Positions 24,018 through 29,655 of a stretch of DNA of 29,655 nt are shown here, piece by piece. A model generated the notes under the pieces. That model was not told the origin of the DNA, did not search any database, and saw only the letters and a program-made list of their open reading frames with translations. The stretch is from Candidatus Planktophila sp. (GTDB taxonomy: Bacteria > Actinomycetota > Actinomycetes > Nanopelagicales > Nanopelagicaceae), in NCBI GenBank assembly GCA_030832135.1, contig JAURJS010000084.1, positions 1-29,655 on the forward strand. The letters are read 5' to 3'. Positions within the stretch are counted from its first letter, which is position 1, and every line of letters starts with the position of its first letter. The translations under genes were made by a program, and so were the position numbers.

Positions 24018-25070
24018 ATGGCTCAACTTTCAGGACTTGGTAACCGTCTCTACTCAGGTGAGACATCATTTAATATCATCGGCAATCGCAAGCGCTGGTA
24101 CTCAATCTCAGCAGTCTTTGTCTTGATCTCTATTGGAGCACTTGCGATCCAGGGGCTTCACCTTGGAATCGAGTTCAAGGGTGGTTCGTCGTATACCGTA
24201 AATAAGGCGGGCATCTCTGTTGAAGAGGCACGCGCAGCGGTAGAAGAGACAGGTATCGCAGGTGAACTCATTGTTCAGAAGATTGGCGATTCAAAGATTC
24301 GCATTCAGACTGGCACGTTGACCTCAGCCGAATCAACAGCGGTCGAGAACGCACTCGTTGCAAAGTTCTCTGTCGCGATTGAAGATATTGATACCCAGAT
24401 TGTTGGACCTTCGTGGGGTAAGGAAATTACCAAGAAGGCGCTCTATGGCCTCATCGCATTCCTTCTCGCAGTAATGCTCTTCCTTGCTATGACATTTGAA
24501 CCGAAGATGGCGATTGCAGCGATTGTTGCAGTAGTTCACGACGTTCTGATCACAGTTGGAATTTATGCAGTAGTTGGTTTCGATGTGACACCAGCAACTG
24601 TGATTGGTTTCTTAACAATCCTCGGCTACTCGCTCTATGACACAGTTATCGTCTTCGACAAGGTTCGTGAGAACACTAAGTCGATTGCAGCTTCAGGCAA
24701 GAGCACCTATTCAGATGCTGCAAACCTCGCCGTAAACCAGACAATCGTTCGCTCTGCTAATACTTCGATTATCGCCCTTCTTCCCGTTGGATCGATTCTC
24801 TTTGTTGGAGCCGGACTTCTCGGTGCAGGTACGCTGAAGGATCTCTCACTTGCTCTCTTTATCGGTCTCGCCGTTGGAACATACTCATCTATCTTTATCG
24901 CACCTCCATTCCTTGCAGCTCTTCGTGAGAAAGAGCCAGCGATGATTGCACTTGCTAAGCGTGTTGCAGCGCGTGGAGGAGCAGCACCCGTTGCCGGTGA
25001 GGTTCGTGCAGTGCGCCCATCAACAGGCCGTGGTCCTCGCAATCAACCTAAGCGCAAGGGTCGCAAGTAA
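24018..25070 (+). CDS. secF: Protein translocase subunit SecF
   Basis: Forms the SecDF complex with the preceding gene product. The frame is open from 24000, but I choose the ATG at 24018 because GGAGGG stands at a normal distance and the protein then starts MAQLSGLGNRLYSGETSFN. The 350-residue protein has a first membrane helix near 25-45, the LGIEFKGGSSYTV motif near 50-62, and a C-terminal five-helix block with GYSLYDTVIVFDKVREN, the SecF counterpart of the RND motif. The C-terminus is a basic tail rich in Gly, Arg and Lys, typical of actinobacterial SecF and probably cytoplasmic and ribosome-facing. rel begins 12 bp later. Confidence 0.97.
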   Translation: MAQLSGLGNRLYSGETSFNIIGNRKRWYSISAVFVLISIGALAIQGLHLGIEFKGGSSYTVNKAGISVEEARAAVEETGIAGELIVQKIGDSKIRIQTGTLTSAESTAVENALVAKFSVAIEDIDTQIVGPSWGKEITKKALYGLIAFLLAVMLFLAMTFEPKMAIAAIVAVVHDVLITVGIYAVVGFDVTPATVIGFLTILGYSLYDTVIVFDKVRENTKSIAASGKSTYSDAANLAVNQTIVRSANTSIIALLPVGSILFVGAGLLGAGTLKDLSLALFIGLAVGTYSSIFIAPPFLAALREKEPAMIALAKRVAARGGAAPVAGEVRAVRPSTGRGPRNQPKRKGRK

Positions 25071-25082
25071 CCCTTTCCCTTT

Positions 25083-27236
25083 ATGGCTGACGTATCTCTG
25101 ATCGACTCTCTCATTGGGTCGCTCCGAGAGCATTACGAAAATGTAGATGAAGAGCTTCTTCGTCGGGCATTTACTGTCGCAAATCAAGCTCATGCTGGAC
25201 AGGTGCGCAAATCTGGTGAGGAGTACATCACCCACCCTATTGCCGTCTCCGAGATTCTGGCAGAGCTCGGACTCAACACAACAACGGTAGTTGCATCAAT
25301 CCTTCATGACACCGTTGAAGATACTCCATACTCGCTAGATCAACTACGTGTTGATTTCGGTGACGAGGTTGCGAATTTAGTTGATGGAGTCACGAAGCTC
25401 GATAAATTAACTTACGGGCCGACTGCAGAGGCCGAGACGGTGCGTAAGATGGTGATTGCGATGTCTCGAGATATTCGAGTTCTCGTCATCAAGCTCGCAG
25501 ATCGACTCCACAATGCTCGCACCTGGGGTTTTGTCTCATCCGAGAGCGCAACACGTAAGGCGAGAGAGACGCTTGATATCTACGCCCCACTTGCCCATCG
25601 TCTTGGAATGAATGCGATCAAGTGGGAGCTTGAGGATCTCAGTTTTGCTGTTCTAGAGCCAAAGAAGTATGAGGAAATCACCCGCCTCGTCGCCGAGCGA
25701 TCACCATCTCGTGATGCGCTCACAGCAGAGGTCATCTCCGCCGTTGAGAACGATCTCGCTCACGATGGCGTTGAGTCAACTGTGACTGGACGAAAGAAGC
25801 ATTACTACTCTGTCTATCAGAAGATGGTTGTTCGAGGCCGCGACTTTAACGATATCTATGATTTGGTTGGTATCCGCGTTCTCGTAAATGATGTCAAGGA
25901 TTGCTACGCAGTGCTCGGTTCAATCCATGCGCGATGGAGCCCAATACCGGGAAGATTTAAAGATTACATCGCGATGCCTAAGTTCAACCTCTATCAATCA
26001 CTGCACACCACAGTAATTGGCCCCAATGGCAAGGCGATCGAGATACAGATTCGTACCTACGATATGCATTCGCGCGCTGAGTTCGGTATTGCGGCCCATT
26101 GGAAATATAAACAAGGTGGAGATCAAAAATCACCTGAGATGCTCTGGCTTCGTCAATTACATGAGTGGCAGAAGGAGACCGAAGATCCTTCCGAGTTCCT
26201 GGAAGCGCTTCGTTTTGATCTAGGTAGCCCAGAGGTATTTGTATTTACCCCCAAAGGTTCTGTTGTGGCGTTGCCAGGTGGATCAACGCCAGTGGATTTC
26301 GCATTCTCCGTTCACACAGATGTAGGTCTTCGATGCGCTGGCGCAAAGGTCAATGGTCGACTTGTCCCTCTGGAGTCAAAGCTTGCCAATGGTGATGTCA
26401 TCGAGATTGTCACAAATAAATCAGACTCAGCAGGTCCAAGCCGCGATTGGCTCAATTTTGTTAAGAGTCCCCGTGCTCGCTCCAAGATCAAGGCGTGGTT
26501 TAGCAAGGAGCGTAGGGAAGAGGCAATCGATGCTGGACGTGAATCAATTGCTCGCCAGATGCGTAAGGCGGGGTTACCGCTCCAGAAGATCTTCGCCGGT
26601 CACGCTCTCCTAGAACTTGCTCACGATCTTCACTATGCAGAGATCGAAGGGTTGTATAGCGCTGTCGGCGATGGCCACGTCTCTGCCGCTTCAATCGTAG
26701 AGAAGTTGATTGCTTCGATGGGTGCTGAGGATTCTCATCCTCTTCCTTCAGTTGAAAGTATCCCAACGGATAATCAGGTGGCGAAGCGAACATCGAGTGC
26801 AATTAAAGTTGAAGGAGTCGATGATGTCTTGGTCAAACTTGCCCGTTGTTGCACACCTGTTCCAGGTGACACCATCATGGGCTTTATTACCAAAGGCTCT
26901 GGTATCTCGGTGCATAGAGATGACTGTCGCAATGCTTCAGATTTGGTGGAGCATCAGGGGGAGCGTGTTGTGGGAGTGAGTTGGCTTGCCGGCGCAGCAA
27001 GTGTCTTCCTCGTAAATATCCAGATTGAGGCGTTAGATCGTGCTCGTTTGCTTGCAGATGTCACACGCACGCTCTCAGAGCAGCATGTTAATATCTTGAG
27101 CGCTGCTGTGAGCACATCGAAAGATCGCGTCGCCATCTCAAAGTTCACCTTTGAAATGGCAGATGCAAAGCACCTAGATTCAGTTCTTGCTGCAGTGCGA
27201 AACGTCGAAGGTGTCTACGACGTTTATCGCACCTAA
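25083..27236 (+). CDS. rel: Bifunctional (p)ppGpp synthetase/hydrolase Rel
   Basis: Stringent-response enzyme of the long RelA/SpoT (RSH) type, 717 residues. The hydrolase HD domain is intact: H51 in THPIA and H74-D75 with E79-D80 in ILHDTVEDT. The synthetase domain has GRKKHYYSVYQK, YDLVGIRVLV and EIQIRT. The RFKD motif at 291-294 is the RxKD type found in bifunctional enzymes, not the ExDD type of synthetase-only RelA. A TGS domain (VFVFTPKGSVVALPGGSTP), a conserved-cysteine region (LARCCTPVPGD ... HRDDC) and a C-terminal ACT domain follow. The apt gene that often lies between secF and rel in actinobacteria is missing. No Shine-Dalgarno or leaderless -10 is evident, so it may be cotranscribed with secDF. 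Confidence 0.96.
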   Translation: MADVSLIDSLIGSLREHYENVDEELLRRAFTVANQAHAGQVRKSGEEYITHPIAVSEILAELGLNTTTVVASILHDTVEDTPYSLDQLRVDFGDEVANLVDGVTKLDKLTYGPTAEAETVRKMVIAMSRDIRVLVIKLADRLHNARTWGFVSSESATRKARETLDIYAPLAHRLGMNAIKWELEDLSFAVLEPKKYEEITRLVAERSPSRDALTAEVISAVENDLAHDGVESTVTGRKKHYYSVYQKMVVRGRDFNDIYDLVGIRVLVNDVKDCYAVLGSIHARWSPIPGRFKDYIAMPKFNLYQSLHTTVIGPNGKAIEIQIRTYDMHSRAEFGIAAHWKYKQGGDQKSPEMLWLRQLHEWQKETEDPSEFLEALRFDLGSPEVFVFTPKGSVVALPGGSTPVDFAFSVHTDVGLRCAGAKVNGRLVPLESKLANGDVIEIVTNKSDSAGPSRDWLNFVKSPRARSKIKAWFSKERREEAIDAGRESIARQMRKAGLPLQKIFAGHALLELAHDLHYAEIEGLYSAVGDGHVSAASIVEKLIASMGAEDSHPLPSVESIPTDNQVAKRTSSAIKVEGVDDVLVKLARCCTPVPGDTIMGFITKGSGISVHRDDCRNASDLVEHQGERVVGVSWLAGAASVFLVNIQIEALDRARLLADVTRTLSEQHVNILSAAVSTSKDRVAISKFTFEMADAKHLDSVLAAVRNVEGVYDVYRT

Positions 27237-27253
27237 CTTAAATCTCTATAAAA

Positions 27254-28576
27254 CTAGCTAAATTCAGCGAGAGACTTCTCAGCCTCAGCGAGCCAGACCT
27301 TACGAGCGGCAGCTGAATCGAGAGCATCTTGCGCCTTCTTTGCATTGCCAGCTGCCTGTGCCTTAGCAGCTGCCTTCTCGTAGTTGGCGATAGATTCAGA
27401 GAGCTGGGCAACTACATCTGCAGCGCGTGCCTTTGCCGCCGGATCGCTCTTGCGCCATAGCTCTGCTTCAGCGCTCTTAATCGCCTCTTCCACAGCTGCA
27501 ACACGTGCATCTAGGGCAGCTCGCTTATCGCGATGAGTAATACCGATTTTGCTCCACTCATTCATGAGTTCACGAAGAGCTGCCTTGGCAACCTTCACAT
27601 CGGTAAATGGAACGAGCGCTTCAATCTTTGGTAGGAGCTCTTCACGCTTAATAAGGTTGGCGGCCATGCTCACTTCGCGCTTTTCTAAATCGGCATTCTT
27701 TGCAGCGAAGAATTGATCCTGAGCTGCCTTGAAACGATTCCAGAGCTTTGTATCATCATTCTTCTTGCCACGACCAGCGGCCTTCCACTGATCCATGAGC
27801 GCTTTAAAACGACGAGCGGTTGCAACCCAGTCGGTGCTAGTAGCAAGCTTCTCGGCTTCTGCGACGATTGCTTCCTTTGCAGATGAGACAACTGATGAAG
27901 CTGCCTCCAACTGAGCAAAATGTGCACGACGGCGCTTATCAAACTTATTACGTGAGGCGGAGAAACGCTTCCAGAAATCTCCGTCGACCTTCTTATCTAA
28001 ACGAGGAGCAGCCTTCCATTCATCGAGAAGTGTCTTCAGACGATCGCCCGTTGCCTTCCATGCCTCTGAGAGAGCAAGTGATTCTGCCTCAGCAACAATC
28101 TTCTCCTTCTCTACCAAAATCTGTGCGCGGCGCTCAGCCTTCGCAGCGCTCTCTTGTGCCTTCTTCGCCTCATATGCCTCACGATGGCCCTCGATGAGAG
28201 GTTCGATTTGTTCCACAGAGGCAGCGAGAGCTGCAAGGTCACCGACACCGTTGAGCTCTGCAACTTGTTGGCGTAATTTCTTTACTGCCTCATATGCATC
28301 TTGTGGAACCATCGCACCGCTTGTGACGCGAGCTGCTGTGAGAGCAACCTCTGATGCGAGAGCTTCAAATTTGCGAACGAAGTATGCAAGGGCCTCTTCT
28401 GCGCTCTTGCCGGGATATGAACCAACAGCCTTCTCACCTTGCTGGGTGCGGACATAGACAGTGCCATCATCTGCAACGCGACCGAATTGAGCGGGATCTC
28501 CAATCAAGGCCGAAGCTGCGCTTATCTGTGGCTTGGCAGTCTGTGCGATCTCAGATGGGTTATGTGATTCAGTCAT
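27254..28576 (-). CDS. DUF349 domain protein
   Basis: A 440-residue soluble, mainly helical protein with DUF349 repeats. At least two clear repeats are visible, in the order SEAWKATGDRLKTLLDEWKA ... FWKRFSASRNKF and STDWVATARRFKALMDQWKA ... LWNRFKAAQDQF. A third, weaker one has LRELMNEWSKIG. The pattern of W at fixed spacing with long Ala/Lys/Glu helices suggests coiled coils. Function is unknown; a DUF349 gene near rel and hisS is a conserved actinobacterial neighbour. The frame is open to 28603, but the ATG at 28576 has AAAGGGA as Shine-Dalgarno and gives the start MTESHNPSEI. It converges on rel with a 17-bp gap that holds no hairpin. Confidence 0.85.
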   Translation of the reverse strand: MTESHNPSEIAQTAKPQISAASALIGDPAQFGRVADDGTVYVRTQQGEKAVGSYPGKSAEEALAYFVRKFEALASEVALTAARVTSGAMVPQDAYEAVKKLRQQVAELNGVGDLAALAASVEQIEPLIEGHREAYEAKKAQESAAKAERRAQILVEKEKIVAEAESLALSEAWKATGDRLKTLLDEWKAAPRLDKKVDGDFWKRFSASRNKFDKRRRAHFAQLEAASSVVSSAKEAIVAEAEKLATSTDWVATARRFKALMDQWKAAGRGKKNDDTKLWNRFKAAQDQFFAAKNADLEKREVSMAANLIKREELLPKIEALVPFTDVKVAKAALRELMNEWSKIGITHRDKRAALDARVAAVEEAIKSAEAELWRKSDPAAKARAADVVAQLSESIANYEKAAAKAQAAGNAKKAQDALDSAAARKVWLAEAEKSLAEFS

Positions 28577-28603
28577 GGTGGTCCCTTTCAGCGCGTTAGC
28601 CAT

Positions 28604-28695
28604 GGTGGCCTTCGTTATCAGCGGTTGTTAAGAGGAAAAGGTACCCTGTCCTCCCTCACGCAGTAAATCGCAGCCTTAGACCAGGGGAGACCTCC
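28604..28695. promoter_or_regulatory. Divergent promoter region, DUF349 gene and MBL gene
   Basis: Intergenic DNA between two diverging genes that both carry Shine-Dalgarno sequences, so both mRNAs should have leaders starting here. On the minus strand TTTACT and TACCTT are 18 bp apart and could form the DUF349 promoter; I rate it weak. I see no clear plus-strand promoter. Confidence 0.3.
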
Positions 28696-29349
28696 ATGCT
28701 CATACGCTCATTTGTCGCCCCTATGTTCGCCACCAACTGCTGGATTATCGCGGCAGAGCCTCAAGGTGAATGCATCATTGTCGACCCGGGGATGACTGAT
28801 ATCTCAGCTGAGGTAGAGCTCATAATTTCAGAGGAGGGCTTTAAGCCAGTAGCGGCCTTGCTCACTCACGGCCATCTCGATCACACATTCTCCGTCAAGC
28901 CACTTGCAGATGGATATGGAATTCCCGCATATATCCACTCTGAAGATCGCAGATTCATAGCCGATCCTGTAGGAATTCATGGCCCGCAATTTGTTGATCA
29001 ACTACGAGGAATGCACTTCGAGGAACCATTGAAGGTTGAGAATCTGCGAGATGGCTCGATTATTGAAGCGCTAGGTATGAAGATTCGTGCGATTCACGCT
29101 CCAGGTCACACTCGTGGGTCACTTATGTTCTTAATCAATGATGAGACGCTCTTGAGTGGTGATGTTCTCTTTGCTGGCTCAATCGGTCGCACCGACCTTC
29201 CGACAGGAAGCATGAGCGATATGCGCAACACTCTCTCAAAAAAGGTCCTTACTCTTAACGATGATATCCGCGTTCTTCCAGGACATGGTGATGAAACAAC
29301 CATTAAATATGAACGCAAAACCAATCCTTATCTGAAAGAATTGGGCTAA
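28696..29349 (+). CDS. MBL-fold metallo-hydrolase (glyoxalase II-like)
   Basis: A 217-residue metallo-beta-lactamase-fold hydrolase. The metal-binding motif THGHLDH gives H58, H60, D62 and H63. [27 protein letters not shown] and [10 protein letters not shown] complete the binuclear centre. The overall pattern matches glyoxalase II-like hydrolases of thioesters, but substrates of this branch are usually unproven. A GGGGAG Shine-Dalgarno precedes the ATG. It lies 13 bp before hisS; an MBL gene directly upstream of hisS is a conserved actinobacterial arrangement. The peptidyl-prolyl isomerase gene found near here in Streptomyces is absent. Confidence 0.92.
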   Translation: MLIRSFVAPMFATNCWIIAAEPQGECIIVDPGMTDISAEVELIISEEGFKPVAALLTHGHLDHTFSVKPLADGYGIPAYIHSEDRRFIADPVGIHGPQFVDQLRGMHFEEPLKVENLRDGSIIEALGMKIRAIHAPGHTRGSLMFLINDETLLSGDVLFAGSIGRTDLPTGSMSDMRNTLSKKVLTLNDDIRVLPGHGDETTIKYERKTNPYLKELG

Positions 29350-29362
29350 CGAAGGGCTCTCC

Positions 29363-29655
29363 ATGAAATTCGAGAAGATTGCAGCACCGAAAGGTGTGCG
29401 CGAGTATCTGCCTCCTGAATCCCAGGCATTTGAATGGGTACGTGAGCAGTTGATTTCGCCTGCAAAATTAGCGGGATATCAATTGATGGAACTACCTGTC
29501 TTTGAAGATACCGCGCTCTTTAATCGTGGCGTTGGTGAATCTACTGATGTGGTCTCCAAGGAGATGTATACCTTTGAAGATCGCGGCGGTCGCTCAATCA
29601 CCTTGCGTCCTGAGGGAACTGCGGGTGTGATGCGCGCTGTAATCGAATCCAATCT
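29363..29655 (+). CDS. hisS: Histidyl-tRNA synthetase (partial, N-terminal part)
   Basis: First 97 codons of the class II synthetase that charges tRNA-His; the gene continues past the right edge. The start [18 protein letters not shown] matches the family N-terminus (KGTRDYLP type). [17 protein letters not shown] and the motif 2 segment [13 protein letters not shown] at about 80-92 are diagnostic. An AAGGG Shine-Dalgarno lies 7 nt before the ATG. It is the second gene after the MBL hydrolase in the same unit. Confidence 0.94.
   Translation, partial: MKFEKIAAPKGVREYLPPESQAFEWVREQLISPAKLAGYQLMELPVFEDTALFNRGVGESTDVVSKEMYTFEDRGGRSITLRPEGTAGVMRAVIESN

Noticed and set aside
1-29655. CRISPR arrays, insertion sequences, toxin-antitoxin pairs or defence islands.
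   Set aside because: I found no spaced direct repeats, transposase or integrase motifs, or defence-type genes; the gene order is conserved actinobacterial housekeeping.

Overview
The window looks like a gene-dense piece of a streamlined actinobacterial chromosome, most likely a freshwater planktonic lineage such as acI / Nanopelagicales. That placement is inferred from three things: gene content and order, base composition near 50% G+C judged by eye, and very short intergenic gaps. No stretch over 300 bases lacks a gene. The order thrS-HIT-pgsA-patA-pimA ... pdxS-pdxT-yebC-ruvCAB-secDF-relA ... hisS follows the order known from Mycobacterium and Streptomyces. The phosphatidylinositol mannoside genes and the ctaE-qcrC pair also fit Actinobacteria.

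Layout. (1) 1-1368, minus: respiratory genes ctaE and qcrC; qcrC runs off the left edge. (2) 1475-2968, plus: a degenerate receiver-like protein, then trpD. (3) 2910-3578, minus: a DnaQ-like exonuclease overlapping the end of trpD. (4) 3635-5729, plus: a tightly overlapped operon of an alpha/beta hydrolase, a DUF2236/MpaB-type oxygenase and a HIT protein. (5) 5715-8789, minus: a nitronate-monooxygenase-like flavoprotein, a class I glutamine amidotransferase, tRNA-Val, a stand-alone phosphomannose-isomerase cupin, tRNA-Cys and tRNA-Gly. (6) 8874-13126, plus: pabB-pabC (folate), thrS and an Ap4A-phosphorylase-like HIT protein. (7) 13109-13705, minus: a reduced protein resembling part of the EF-G G domain. 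(8) 13729-27236, plus: PIM lipid synthesis (pgsA, patA, pimA), a LemA-like protein, a DUF3048 protein, the PLP synthase pair pdxS/pdxT, yebC, the Holliday junction genes ruvC/A/B, secD/secF and bifunctional rel. (9) 27254-28576, minus: a DUF349 protein. (10) 28696-29655, plus: an MBL-fold hydrolase and the start of hisS.

Gene expression signals. Genes fall into two classes. One class has Shine-Dalgarno-like sequences (qcrC, pabC, pdxS, yebC, secF, the DUF349 gene, the MBL gene, hisS). The other has no Shine-Dalgarno but carries a TANNNT hexamer 6-8 nt before the ATG, as expected for leaderless mRNAs. I count eleven of the second kind, including two overlapping divergent -10 elements between the EF-G-like gene and pgsA. 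This was the strongest signal the gene list did not explain, and it decides several start codons.

I found no mobile element, CRISPR array, prophage or obvious defence system. The less ordinary items are the EF-G-like remnant, the receiver-like protein with a missing key residue, the cupin gene inside a tRNA cluster, the hydrolase-oxygenase-HIT operon and the hairpin-rich ctaE leader region.
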